24,557 nt of DNA. It comes from Bacteroidota bacterium (lineage in GTDB: Bacteria; Bacteroidota; Bacteroidia; Chitinophagales; Chitinophagaceae). The position numbers and the translations under genes are program-made. The stretch is from positions 1 to 24,557 of the forward strand of contig CANHIR010000006.1 of NCBI GenBank assembly GCA_947461015.1, given 5' to 3'. Positions 6,713 through 15,249 of this stretch are shown in pieces (position 1 is the stretch's first letter; each line of letters opens with the position of its first letter). A model generated the notes under the pieces. That model was given only the letters and a program-made list of their open reading frames with translations, was not told the DNA's origin and ran no database searches.

Positions 6713-8596
6713 CTATTTTGTTGCCTTACCTAATTTATAAGACTCCACTTTTGTAGGCTTGCCTTTCGCATCATAAAATTTCCATTCCCCATTTCTATCT
6801 CCGTCTTGAAAATTACCAGTGGTCATAAGTTGACCATGCTCATAATACTCACTAAATGGCCCATTATAAATACCATTTACAAAGTGTTCTACTTTTCTGA
6901 CCTTCCCATTGTCATAATAATAAATCCACTCACCTTCCTGCTCACCTATTTTGTAGGTACCAGTAGATTGTATTTTACCGGCCTGTGTATACGAAGTATA
7001 TGTGCCGTCTAATTCGCCTTGGTCATAATTTTCTATTGAAAATAATTTCCCATTTTGATAATAATTTTTCCACTCTCCTATTTTATTATTGTCATTGTAA
7101 TCACCCGTACTTTTAAGCTTTCCATTTTCATGAAATTCTTTTGAAATACTATCTTTTTTATTTTCTTTATAATACCCAATACTGTTTAGTTTTCCATTAT
7201 CATAATATGACTTACTTTCTCCCTCTTGATTGTCATTTATAAATTTACTAGTAAAAATAAGTTTACCAAATTCATTATAAATTTCTTTGACTCCATTCAA
7301 TAAATCTTCTTTATAGTTTTCAATGCTTTCAATTTCACCATCTTCTCTATAATACTCCCACGCGCCTTCTTTTTTGTCGTCCTTATAATTTCCAATCATA
7401 TTAAGTTTTCCATTGTTATAAAAGGACTTGCTTTCCCCTTCGCTTTTCCAGTTCTTATAAACATTTATACTTTTCAGCTGACCATTGTCATAGTAGGATT
7501 TACTTTCTCCTTCTAGTTTCCCATTTATATAAAAATCAATGCTTTGCAACTGCCCATTTTCATAATATCTTTTAGAAGCTCCATCTATGCTACTATCCTT
7601 TAAAAATTCTTCTTTTTCTAATTGTCCATTATTATAATACATTTTCCATTCCCCGTCCATTACGCCATTTTTGTAATTTTCCAAACTTGCCAATTGCCCA
7701 TTATCATGATATCGTTTACAAATACTATCATATTTCCCATTTTTATAATTTACAATTCCTTCCAATTTCCCATTATCAAAATAAGATTCCCAGATCCCTT
7801 CTGCCTCATCATTTAAAAAATTTCCAAGGCTACTTAATTTTCCATTTTCATGATAAAATTTCCACACTCCCACTTGTAGCCCATTCTTATACATACCTTC
7901 ACTGGCAACCTTCCCATTTTCATCGTAATATTTAAACTCACCCTCTTTTAGTCCATTTTTATAATGCTCAATAACGGATAAATTTCCATTTTCAAAATAG
8001 CTTTTCCAAACCCCCTCCTGCTTATCAGTTAAATAAGCGCCAACTTTTTTTTGCTTCCCATTTTGAAAGTAATAGTTCCACTCCCCTTCCTTTAAAGCAT
8101 CCTTAAAATTCCCTGTACTATATGGCGCTCCATTTTCAAAGTAAAAATCCCATTTCCCAAATGCCAAACTATCCTTATAACTTCCCTTTGATTTTATATT
8201 GCCATTTTCAAAATAAAAAACCCAAGGACCTTCTACTTTTGAATTTATAAAATTACCCACCCCATACATTTGCTCGTTTTCATAATAAAATTTCCAAGTA
8301 CCAACATATTTTCCTTCGTTGTATCCTCCTTCCATTCTAAGCTGACCATTTTCATAATACCATTTCCAATGCCCATTTTGTTTATCCCCTTTGTAACTTC
8401 CAACACTATCCATTTTACCATTTCTAAAATAGGAAATCCACTCGCCTTCTTTTTTATTATTAACCTGTTTCCCGGAAAGTTGAACTTGTCCGTTTTTATA
8501 ATAGGATTTAGTTAATGTATCCTCTTGACCATTAGCATTGGGCGTTATAAAACCTATAAGGAATAGCAAATAAATTATCTTATAATGTTTGTGCAT
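6713..8596 (-). CDS. Exported MORN_2-type repeat protein, 25 units (YwqK-like)
   Basis: The 627-residue product has a signal peptide (YLLFLIGFITPNANGQ) followed by 25 tandem units of the pattern (Y/F)-Y-x-x-N-G-(K/Q)-x-x-x-x-G-x-Y-K-x-x-x-x-x-G-x-W-K. From residue 55 to 606 there are 23 consecutive full units of exactly 24 residues with no insertion or deletion. They are preceded by one 23-residue unit and followed by a final partial unit of 21 residues. This is the MORN_2 repeat, which databases often label 'YwqK family antitoxin'. That label implies nothing here, because no toxin gene is adjacent and the protein is exported. Repeats of this type form an elongated beta-hairpin array, probably for binding at the cell surface. 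The units differ widely in sequence, so the array is old. Confidence 0.88.
   Translation of the reverse strand: MHKHYKIIYLLFLIGFITPNANGQEDTLTKSYYKNGQVQLSGKQVNNKKEGEWISYFRNGKMDSVGSYKGDKQNGHWKWYYENGQLRMEGGYNEGKYVGTWKFYYENEQMYGVGNFINSKVEGPWVFYFENGNIKSKGSYKDSLAFGKWDFYFENGAPYSTGNFKDALKEGEWNYYFQNGKQKKVGAYLTDKQEGVWKSYFENGNLSVIEHYKNGLKEGEFKYYDENGKVASEGMYKNGLQVGVWKFYHENGKLSSLGNFLNDEAEGIWESYFDNGKLEGIVNYKNGKYDSICKRYHDNGQLASLENYKNGVMDGEWKMYYNNGQLEKEEFLKDSSIDGASKRYYENGQLQSIDFYINGKLEGESKSYYDNGQLKSINVYKNWKSEGESKSFYNNGKLNMIGNYKDDKKEGAWEYYREDGEIESIENYKEDLLNGVKEIYNEFGKLIFTSKFINDNQEGESKSYYDNGKLNSIGYYKENKKDSISKEFHENGKLKSTGDYNDNNKIGEWKNYYQNGKLFSIENYDQGELDGTYTSYTQAGKIQSTGTYKIGEQEGEWIYYYDNGKVRKVEHFVNGIYNGPFSEYYEHGQLMTTGNFQDGDRNGEWKFYDAKGKPTKVESYKLGKATK
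6766..8491. repeat. 72-bp coding tandem repeat array within the MORN gene
   Basis: This is the DNA counterpart of the 24-residue protein repeats: about 24 in-phase units of 72 bp. The most regular piece on the plus strand is the TTTCCATTTTC-like string (the complement of GAAAATGGAAA, coding ENGK), which recurs at 72-bp steps. Other positions have drifted, so this is a degenerate repeat and not a fresh expansion. The boundaries given are approximate. Confidence 0.7.
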
Positions 8597-8614
8597 ATAA
8601 ACAGCGGTTTAATT

Positions 8615-8632
8615 GTATTATAAATATAATAC
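8615..8632. promoter_or_regulatory. Perfect inverted repeat upstream of the MORN-repeat gene
   Basis: GTATTATA, AA, TATAATAC: perfect 8-bp arms around a 2-bp centre, lying 18 bp upstream of the MORN gene ATG (8596). On the minus strand it contains TATATTTA, one base away from the TAnnTTTG -7 box. A dimeric regulator bound here would cover the promoter. It is also 29 bp after the stop of the dehydrogenase gene but lacks the T-run of a terminator. Confidence 0.45.
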
Positions 8633-8661
8633 ATATTATTTTGCAGATTAATAATTAAATA

Positions 8662-11589
8662 CTAAGAATTTTTTGGTGCAAGTAAGGCTTCATAAAGAAC
8701 TTCCACTGTATGCAATGCATACACCCCAGTTCCATCCTTTATTTGATGTCTACAACTAGTGCCGGGTGCAGCTATCGTGCAATCACTCTTATTGGCACGC
8801 ACTTTTGGAAATAATACCAACTCCCCTATATTCATGGATACTTCATAATGTTCTTTTTCATAGCCAAAAGATCCTGCCATACCACAACAACCCGATGCAA
8901 TGGTTTCCACTTTATAATTAGCTGGCAAAGAAAGTACTTTAATAGAGTCGGCCAATGAACCAACTGCTTTTTGTTGACAATGACCGTGTAATAAAATAGA
9001 TTTATTTTCTGAAGTAAACTGCTCTTTTGTAATTGTGCCCAATTCAATTTCTCTCGATAAAAACTCATCGATAAAATAACTATTTGATGCCAACAATTTC
9101 GCAGCTTCCAAATTTGCATCTGTTGCTAAATCCGGATACTCGTCTCTGAATGTTAAAATGGCGGAAGGCTCTAACCCAACAAGCGGTTTATCATTAGCAA
9201 CTAATTTTCCTAACAATTCAATATTCTTATTGGCAATGGTTTTTGCTTTACGAACCAACCCCTTAGACAACCATGTTCTTCCACTTTCCAAATGATTGGG
9301 AATAATAACTTCATAATTTAAAGCATACAATAATTGAATGGCTTTAATTCCAATTGAAGCGTCATTATAATTGGTAAACTCATCGCAGAATAAATAAACC
9401 TGTTTAATTGGATTTTTAGGGGCAACGTAATTTTTCTTAAACCAGCAAGCTAAAGTTTGTTTTGATAATGTAGGCAAGGACCTTTTTATTGCAAATCCTG
9501 AAAGTTTTTTTATCAAATTTCCAGTAATCGCATTTTGCATGACCAAATTATAGAACGAAGGGAATAGTGATCCAAATTTTGCGGTTGCAGTAAAATTAGC
9601 AATAAGCTTGGACCTAAAGGGAACTCCATTCGCATCATAATAATGTTGTAAAAATTCAGCTTTTAATTTTGCCATGTCCACATTAGAAGGGCATTCACTT
9701 TTACAGGCCTTACAACTTAGACACAAGCTCATTACATCATAAATTTCTTTATGATCGTAGCGATTATCCTTACTAGAATGTGTTAAAAACTCTCTTAAAA
9801 TATTAGCCCTAGCACGAGTAGTATCTTTTTCATCTCTTGTTGCCATATAAGAAGGACACATAGTTCCTCCTGACAAATGCGTCTTGCGACAATCTCCAGA
9901 TCCATTGCATTGCTCTGCATGTTGCAAGATATCCTGCTTGTGAAAACGAAAAATTGTTTTAAACTCAGGTGTAATCAGACCTGGCTCATAGCGGAGCATA
10001 CTATTCATAGAGGGGGTATCTACTATCTTATTTGGATTAAAAATATTATTTGGATCCCAAATGGATTTAATTTGTTTTAGCAATCCATAATTTTTCTCCC
10101 CTACCATTTGTTTTATAAATTCTCCACGCAACCTGCCGTCACCATGTTCGCCACTTAAAGATCCATTGTATTTTTTTACCAAAGTAGCCACTTCTTCTGC
10201 AATGGTTCTAAACAATTTATTCCCTTCAACAGTCTTCAAATTAATAATTGGTCTCAAATGTATTTCCCCCGATCCTGCATGTGCATAATGCACTGAATAC
10301 AACCCATACTTTTTTAATATCTCATTAAAGTCACGTATATAGTTTGGTAAATCATTCACGTCCACTGCCGTATCTTCAATTACGGGCACCGCTTTCTCAT
10401 CCCCTGGCAAATTGCTTAATAATCCCAGCCCTGCTTTGCGCAATGTCCATATTTTTTTGGTATCCGCTCCAAACAAAACAGGGAAATGATAACCTAAGCC
10501 TGCAGCGCGCATCTCTGTTTCCACCGCATTGGTTAATGCCAATATCTCTTCCCTAGTTTCTTTCACAAATTCAATAACCAAAATTGCACCAGGATCCCCT
10601 TGTACAAAAAATCGATTCTTGCTTTGCTCTTTATTTTCCTTTGTACATTCTAAAATATAATGATCAATTAATTCACTTGCACTTGGCTCATATTTTAAAC
10701 CAATTAAGTTGGCATGTAAACTTTCATCAATTGAATTAAAATGAACACACAATAATCCAGTTTCTTTTGGAGGCACAGGTACTACATTTAATTTAATCTC
10801 TGTAATAAATGCAAGTGTTCCTTCCGAGCCTGCAATTAAACTACAAAAATTAAAATTTTCTCCCCCTGCAGTAAAAGGATCCATCTCTATTAATAAATCA
10901 ATTGCGTATCCAGTGTTTCTTCTCGTTACTGTTTTTTTAGGGAACTCTTTTCTAATCTCAATCTGGTTGTCATAATTACTTAATAAACTACGAATGGACT
11001 TGTAAATATTGCCCTCCAAATTACCTAACTCACATTTGGCGTGAAAGTCATTGGTTGAAATACTTTTAAAAACAGTTTCTGTACCATCACTTAAAAGAAC
11101 GGTTACTTCCAATAAATGTTCCCTGGTGCTTTTATAAACCACCGAATTGGACCCACAGGAATTATTGCCCACCATTCCACCTATCATGGCTCTGTTGGCA
11201 GTAGATGTTTCAGGGCCAAAAAATAAATGATGTGGCTTTAAGAATAAATTTAACTCATCTCTTATCACTCCTGGCTCAACGCGCACCCATCCTTCTGCTT
11301 TGTTTAATTCAATAATTTTGGTGAAGCACTTAGACACATCAACAATAATACCGCTCCCTACCACCTGTCCCGCCAAAGAAGTACCTGCTGTCCTTGGAAT
11401 TAAAGAAGTATTGTGTTCAAGTGCAAAATGTATTAATGTAACTAAATCCTGTTTTGTTTTTGGAAGCGCAACTGCTAATGGCAACTCACGATAACTTGAA
11501 GCATCGGTTGCATACAAAGTACGCATGGTTTTGTCAAAAAAAAGTTCCCCTTGTAAGGACTTTCCAAGCGCTAGTAAATGTTGCTTCAT
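8662..11589 (-). CDS. FAD-binding and Fe-S-binding dehydrogenase (YdiJ/GlcD-GlpC fusion type)
   Basis: The product is about 975 residues. The N-terminal FAD_binding_4 domain shows PRTAGTSLAG (about 65-74) and GGMVGNNSCGS (about 137-147). The FAD-oxidase C domain contains HYAHAGSGEIHLRP and SGEHGDGRLRGEF. A ferredoxin-like part at about 555-640 contains CNGSGDC...MCPSY and CLSCKACKSECP, ligands for two 4Fe-4S clusters. Cys-rich CCG-type segments close the protein (GHCQQKAVG and SGCCGMAGSFGYE near 895). This architecture is that of E. coli YdiJ and related D-2-hydroxyacid dehydrogenases, which oxidise substrates such as D-2-hydroxyglutarate or D-lactate and pass electrons through the clusters. 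The exact substrate is not readable here. The start at 11589 is preferred over ATG 11619, because a -7 box (TAAATTTG) covers the first codons of the longer version. Confidence 0.9.
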   Translation of the reverse strand: MKQHLLALGKSLQGELFFDKTMRTLYATDASSYRELPLAVALPKTKQDLVTLIHFALEHNTSLIPRTAGTSLAGQVVGSGIIVDVSKCFTKIIELNKAEGWVRVEPGVIRDELNLFLKPHHLFFGPETSTANRAMIGGMVGNNSCGSNSVVYKSTREHLLEVTVLLSDGTETVFKSISTNDFHAKCELGNLEGNIYKSIRSLLSNYDNQIEIRKEFPKKTVTRRNTGYAIDLLIEMDPFTAGGENFNFCSLIAGSEGTLAFITEIKLNVVPVPPKETGLLCVHFNSIDESLHANLIGLKYEPSASELIDHYILECTKENKEQSKNRFFVQGDPGAILVIEFVKETREEILALTNAVETEMRAAGLGYHFPVLFGADTKKIWTLRKAGLGLLSNLPGDEKAVPVIEDTAVDVNDLPNYIRDFNEILKKYGLYSVHYAHAGSGEIHLRPIINLKTVEGNKLFRTIAEEVATLVKKYNGSLSGEHGDGRLRGEFIKQMVGEKNYGLLKQIKSIWDPNNIFNPNKIVDTPSMNSMLRYEPGLITPEFKTIFRFHKQDILQHAEQCNGSGDCRKTHLSGGTMCPSYMATRDEKDTTRARANILREFLTHSSKDNRYDHKEIYDVMSLCLSCKACKSECPSNVDMAKLKAEFLQHYYDANGVPFRSKLIANFTATAKFGSLFPSFYNLVMQNAITGNLIKKLSGFAIKRSLPTLSKQTLACWFKKNYVAPKNPIKQVYLFCDEFTNYNDASIGIKAIQLLYALNYEVIIPNHLESGRTWLSKGLVRKAKTIANKNIELLGKLVANDKPLVGLEPSAILTFRDEYPDLATDANLEAAKLLASNSYFIDEFLSREIELGTITKEQFTSENKSILLHGHCQQKAVGSLADSIKVLSLPANYKVETIASGCCGMAGSFGYEKEHYEVSMNIGELVLFPKVRANKSDCTIAAPGTSCRHQIKDGTGVYALHTVEVLYEALLAPKNS

Positions 11590-11607
11590 TTTAGATAATT
11601 CGAAATG

Positions 11608-11624
11608 CAAATTTACCAAAAATA
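11608..11624 (-). promoter_or_regulatory. Two -7 boxes upstream of the FAD/Fe-S dehydrogenase
   Basis: On the minus strand, TATTTTTG (11624-11617) is followed one base later by TAAATTTG (11615-11608); both match TAnnTTTG exactly. The second predicts a transcription start near 11601 and a leader of about 12 nt before ATG 11589. That excludes the upstream in-frame ATG at 11619 as the main start. No good -33 TTTG is visible at the usual distance. Confidence 0.5.
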
Positions 11625-11671
11625 TGGTTATAAACCTCCCGCATTAAGCTGCTGTAAGCACTAATTTGTAG

Positions 11672-11679
11672 TACCTTTG
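11672..11679 (+). promoter_or_regulatory. -7 box of the 11694 gene
   Basis: TACCTTTG matches TAnnTTTG exactly. The predicted start of transcription is near 11686, which leaves about 8 nt before ATG 11694. A -33 TTTG at normal spacing was not found. It lies about 80 bp from the divergent dehydrogenase start. Confidence 0.45.
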
Positions 11680-11693
11680 TAAAAATTTTATCG

Positions 11694-12500
11694 ATGAAGT
11701 TATTTAAATATGTAGCATTTATTATTATGCTTTTAAATAGTGTAGTAATCAATGCACAAAAAATAGAAAGAAAAGGAGCGTTTTACATTTCTTGGGGATA
11801 TAACAAAGCTTATTATACCAACAGCAACGTAACTATAAACCAGCCTAGCTTAAACAATAATTTTACTTTTAAGCAGGTTAAGCTAGTGGATAAACCTGGT
11901 TGGAATGAAGCATTATTTACAATGGCTTTAAGTATTCCTCAATACAATTATCGAATTGGCTATTTTTTTGATAAGGATTGGGCCTTTGAAATAAACTTTG
12001 ATCACACCAAAGCATTGTTTAAAGACAATCAAACAGTGCAAATGGTGGGCACTTATGGTGGTAGACCTGTTGATTCTAGTTTTGTTTTTTCTAAAACTGG
12101 TACTGGCACTTCAAAAAACTATTATTACTTAAACAACGGTGCCAATTTTTTATTATTCAATATTGTGAAAAGAAAAAGATTCTCTAATTTATCTTCCCCA
12201 TCCATTCAATTAGATGGATTAGCCAAAGTGGGTATTGGACCGCTCATCCCGCACGTTGAAAATAGTTTGTTTGGTCAAAAGAATGAACAAAAATTTCAAT
12301 TCGGAGGTTGGAATACGGGCGCAGAATATGCACTTAGAAGCACCTTTAAAAAACATCTTTACTTAGAATTTGCAGGCAAACTGGATTATGCATATTACTA
12401 TGGACTTGATGTATACCAAGGAAAAGCCAAGCAAGGTTTTGGCACTTTGGAATTTATAATGAGTTTGGGATACACGCTTCCAGCAGGGCCTAAAAAATAA
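11694..12500 (+). CDS. Exported protein, probable outer-membrane beta-barrel
   Basis: The 268-residue product has a signal peptide (YVAFIIMLLNSVVINAQ) followed by an opening typical of Bacteroidota barrel proteins: GAFYISWGYNKAYYTNSNVTI. Later strands alternate aromatic and polar residues: YNYRIGYFFDKDWAFEINFDHTK, LEFAGKLDYAYYYGLDVY, and the terminal FIMSLGYTLPAG. Between strands are loops rich in Asn, Gly and Lys. No catalytic motif is seen. The protein could be a small porin-like or structural barrel; the ligand is unknown. It is divergent from the dehydrogenase and converges on the lipoprotein gene with a 12-bp gap. Confidence 0.75.
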   Translation: MKLFKYVAFIIMLLNSVVINAQKIERKGAFYISWGYNKAYYTNSNVTINQPSLNNNFTFKQVKLVDKPGWNEALFTMALSIPQYNYRIGYFFDKDWAFEINFDHTKALFKDNQTVQMVGTYGGRPVDSSFVFSKTGTGTSKNYYYLNNGANFLLFNIVKRKRFSNLSSPSIQLDGLAKVGIGPLIPHVENSLFGQKNEQKFQFGGWNTGAEYALRSTFKKHLYLEFAGKLDYAYYYGLDVYQGKAKQGFGTLEFIMSLGYTLPAGPKK

Positions 12501-12512
12501 AATATAAGTAAA

Positions 12513-12947
12513 TTACTTAGCAGCTAATTTAAATATCAAGGCTTTTGTATTGGTAGCTGTAGCCTTTGATGCTACTACAACAGTTGCAGTACATAATGCG
12601 CCTGGAGTTAGACCTGTAATGGTAATGGTATTGTCTGCATTTACGGTTGAAATAGAATTATTAAACACAGTAGAATTATCAGCGTCTTTTAAAACGGTAA
12701 CCCCAATGGTTACTCCAGCAGAAGGCAAAGTTGAACTTACTTTAACAATAATAGGTTGTGAATTACCAACCACACCCAAAATATTTCCTGCACCTGGATC
12801 TACATTTACTGTAAATGCAACAGCAGCCTCAGTTGGTGTTGGTGGTGTTGGAGGTGTTGGCGGTGTGGGTGTAGGGGAATCTCCTCCTTTGCTACATGAC
12901 AAAAGGAAAAGGGGGATTGCTATTAATAAATTTCTTACGTTTCTCAT
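12513..12947 (-). CDS. Proline-rich surface lipoprotein
   Basis: The 144-residue product has a lipoprotein signal: MRNVRNLLIAIPLFLLSC, with the lipobox LLSC giving Cys18 as the lipidated residue. SKGGD follows, then a linker of repeated T-P-P units (PTPTPPTPPTPPTPT) at about 25-39. A globular part of about 100 residues is rich in Val, Thr and Asn: AVAFTVNVDPGAGNILGVVGN, KVSSTLPSAGVTIGV and DNTITITGLTPGALCTATVVVASKA, which look like Ig-like or fibronectin-like strands. It probably displays a small domain on the outer membrane. It is the last gene of a minus-strand run, 52 bp after the NAD(P)HX dehydratase. Confidence 0.75.
   Translation of the reverse strand: MRNVRNLLIAIPLFLLSCSKGGDSPTPTPPTPPTPPTPTEAAVAFTVNVDPGAGNILGVVGNSQPIIVKVSSTLPSAGVTIGVTVLKDADNSTVFNNSISTVNADNTITITGLTPGALCTATVVVASKATATNTKALIFKLAAK
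12835..12870. repeat. 9-bp tandem repeat encoding the lipoprotein T-P-P linker
   Basis: Four units in a row read GGTGTTGGT, GGTGTTGGA, GGTGTTGGC and GGTGTGGGT on the plus strand. Because the unit is a multiple of three, gain or loss of copies changes only the linker length of the lipoprotein. Confidence 0.85.
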
Positions 12948-12999
12948 AATTGTACATAAAGATAGGAATTCTTTGAAATTTATAAAAACATATTAAAAT

Positions 13000-13815
13000 T
13001 TAATCCGTTAGTCTAATTAGCCCTAATTGACCAATAATGGATGTTGCAGTAAGGCTTGCTTTGGAGGTCTCTTTTACCGCATTGTCCCCTGCCAATCCAT
13101 GCATATAAACACCAATGCCAGCAGCCAAAAAAGGAACATACCCTTGGGCGCAAAGAGCAGCAATTAAACCTCCTAATACATCGCCGGATCCCGCTGTAGC
13201 CATTCCGTCATTGCCCGTTGTATTTTGTAAAATTCCGTTTTCAGCTGCTGCCACTAATGTACCGGCGCCTTTTAAAACCAAAACCGAAGGGCAATGTTTA
13301 ATAAATTGTGTTGCTTGTTGAAGCCTGGTATTTTCGTCATAAGAATGGCCGGTTAATCTTGAAAATTCACCAGGATGAGGCGTTAAAATATGATTTGATT
13401 TAATCAAAGATTGCTGATTAGCAATTAGGGTTAAAGCATCGGCATCAATTACAACAGGACCTTTAAAATGGGTAAGCACGAAAAGTAAATTTGCCTTTGC
13501 TGTCTCCGAAAATCCCAATCCAGGTCCAATTAATATAGCATCAAAAATTGACAGGTTTAATGATTGTACATTTTGATCCTGCGTATACATTACTTCCGGA
13601 CATTGCGCTAGCAACACGGTCACTGCATCCTTAGGAATCATGGCTGTAACCATGCCGCATCCACTATGCAATGCAGCGCGCGCGCATAATATGGCTGCAC
13701 CCGCTTTCCCTTCCGATCCGGCAATGACAAGTACATGTCCAAATGATTTTTTATGCCCATTCGTAGCTCGATGCTTAACATGTTCTTTTACCCAATCTAA
13801 ATTTATAAAATCCAT
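13000..13815 (-). CDS. nnrD: ADP-dependent NAD(P)H-hydrate dehydratase (stand-alone)
   Basis: The 271-residue enzyme dehydrates damaged NADHX/NADPHX back to NAD(P)H using ADP. The ribokinase-like fold is clear: KKSFGHVLVIAGSEGKAGAAILCARAALHSGCGMVT at about 22-57, VVIDADAL at about 121-128, LTPHPGEFSRLTG at about 144-156, VLKGAGT at about 180-186, and the diagnostic NDGMATAGSGDVLGG at about 202-216 with the catalytic Asp212. Length equals the C-terminal (YjeF_C, CarKD-like) half alone. In many bacteria, including E. coli Nnr, an NnrE epimerase half of about 220 residues is fused in front; none is present here. The gene begins 13 bp after the M28 peptidase stop, so the two are probably co-transcribed. 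Confidence 0.93.
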   Translation of the reverse strand: MDFINLDWVKEHVKHRATNGHKKSFGHVLVIAGSEGKAGAAILCARAALHSGCGMVTAMIPKDAVTVLLAQCPEVMYTQDQNVQSLNLSIFDAILIGPGLGFSETAKANLLFVLTHFKGPVVIDADALTLIANQQSLIKSNHILTPHPGEFSRLTGHSYDENTRLQQATQFIKHCPSVLVLKGAGTLVAAAENGILQNTTGNDGMATAGSGDVLGGLIAALCAQGYVPFLAAGIGVYMHGLAGDNAVKETSKASLTATSIIGQLGLIRLTD

Positions 13816-13828
13816 TCTTATTATTTAA

Positions 13829-15178
13829 CTATCTACCCACAGCAGGAATTACTGGTAAACTTTCGTTTCCAGATTCATTTACACTTTGTACAGCAAAAAA
13901 GTAATTATCCTTACTGTAAGGCAATCTATACTCTATTTCTGTTGTGTATATTTTCTTTTGCCAAACTGGACTGGTAGTTTCACGAATTAATACATAATAT
14001 CCTTTTGCGATGCCAGTCTTAGGTGCTTTCCAAGTTAAGAATGTAGTATTGCTCAATTTTTTTACCTCCACTTTCACCTCCTCAGGAATAGCAGGTGCTT
14101 TTGCCAAATTGGAAAGATTGGCCAAATTCACGCCACTGTTTTTTCTTAAATATTCAAAGTCAATATGCTCAGGCAAATCCCCATAAGTAATTCCATTTTC
14201 TGTTCTTACATCCTGGTGTTGACGCGTAAAGTTTTCATTCATTTCTGTGAATCTTACTCCAGCATATCCATTTTCAACAAAAGCGGTATGGTCACCTCCT
14301 CTTAAAAAACGGTCATTACGATAAATCATCACCACTTGCATATTGTCTACATATCTTTCTCCCACTTCTTTAATATAACGCGCTAATTGTCTTGAACGAC
14401 CATCATTTTCTAAGCCTAAACTTCTAATTTGCATGGCAATTTTACCGGTATCAAGCACTGAAAGTCCTTCACTAAATACTCGCAATTTTGTATTGTCTAT
14501 GATATTAGTTTCATTACTATTATTACTTCCCATAATATCATTATTCAAAACAGCTTCAATAGCCCAATTTTCTTTCTTAGCTTTCTTGGCCATATAATAA
14601 GCACCTATTAATCCTTGTTCTTCACCTGCAACTGTGACAAAAATAATGGTCGCTGGGAAAGCATGTTTACTCATTACTCTAGCGCACTCCATTACCGCAA
14701 CAGTTCCACTGCCATCATCATCTGCGCCCGGCGCATCACCAATACTATCCATTACATTAGTGCGCATATTATCCATATGACCGCTCATTATAAAAATACG
14801 ATGATCATTAGGATCGGTACCTTTTAAAGTGGCCACTACATTTCCTAAAATGATAGGTCTATTTACTCTTTTACCGTCAGGCAAATAAGTAACCGTATCA
14901 ATAAATGCAGTTAATCTGCCAGCAGATTGTTTTGCATAATCATTAAACCTACTTAATATCCATTGTCTAGCAGCGCCTATTCCTCTGGTTGAAGTGCCTT
15001 GGGTACTTAATGTATTTCTTGTACCAAAAGAAACAAGCTTATACATATTTGCTTTTAAAGAATCGGCATTGATTTCTTTAATCATGGCATCAATTTCAGG
15101 ATCTTTTTTTACGATCACTTGAGCATTTGCAGATGTATAAAGTAATACAGTCAGGAAAATAAATAAACAACTTTTCAT
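13829..15178 (-). CDS. Exported M28 family zinc aminopeptidase with C-terminal fibronectin-like domain
   Basis: Start taken at ATG 15178, giving a signal peptide MKSCLFIFLTVLLYTSANAQ. The longer reading would need a TTG at 15199. Counting from that longer form, the di-zinc ligands and base are all visible: His141 in MSGHMD, Asp161 in PGADDDGSG, Glu193/Glu194 in AGEEQGL, Asp221 in NNDIMG, and His304 in GGDHTAF. The catalytic domain occupies about 50-350. A C-terminal module of about 85 residues (FLTWKAPKTGIAKGYYVLIRET...FFAVQSVNESGNES) has the strand pattern of fibronectin type III. The active site is complete, so this should be a working periplasmic or secreted exopeptidase. It follows the S41 protease by about 70 bp. 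Confidence 0.92.
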   Translation of the reverse strand: MKSCLFIFLTVLLYTSANAQVIVKKDPEIDAMIKEINADSLKANMYKLVSFGTRNTLSTQGTSTRGIGAARQWILSRFNDYAKQSAGRLTAFIDTVTYLPDGKRVNRPIILGNVVATLKGTDPNDHRIFIMSGHMDNMRTNVMDSIGDAPGADDDGSGTVAVMECARVMSKHAFPATIIFVTVAGEEQGLIGAYYMAKKAKKENWAIEAVLNNDIMGSNNSNETNIIDNTKLRVFSEGLSVLDTGKIAMQIRSLGLENDGRSRQLARYIKEVGERYVDNMQVVMIYRNDRFLRGGDHTAFVENGYAGVRFTEMNENFTRQHQDVRTENGITYGDLPEHIDFEYLRKNSGVNLANLSNLAKAPAIPEEVKVEVKKLSNTTFLTWKAPKTGIAKGYYVLIRETTSPVWQKKIYTTEIEYRLPYSKDNYFFAVQSVNESGNESLPVIPAVGR

Positions 15179-15249
15179 AATGGGTATGTTTTTTTTCAAT
15201 ACCTAAATATACGACTTAATCAAATGGGTATAAATGACAAAAATCATGC

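Noticed and set aside
6806..8515. Several 64-82-codon open frames on the plus strand across the MORN-repeat gene
   Set aside because: They recur because the coding repeat recurs; their products are Ile/Phe/Pro-rich translations of the complement of the repeat.
6713..8596. Toxin-antitoxin locus, because MORN_2 proteins are often labelled YwqK antitoxin
   Set aside because: The protein is exported, 627 residues long, and no small toxin-like gene is adjacent.
12550..12996. 148-codon plus-strand open frame opposite the lipoprotein
   Set aside because: It owes its length to the T-P-P repeat read backwards (V-G-G repeats). The minus strand has a clear lipobox and better protein character.
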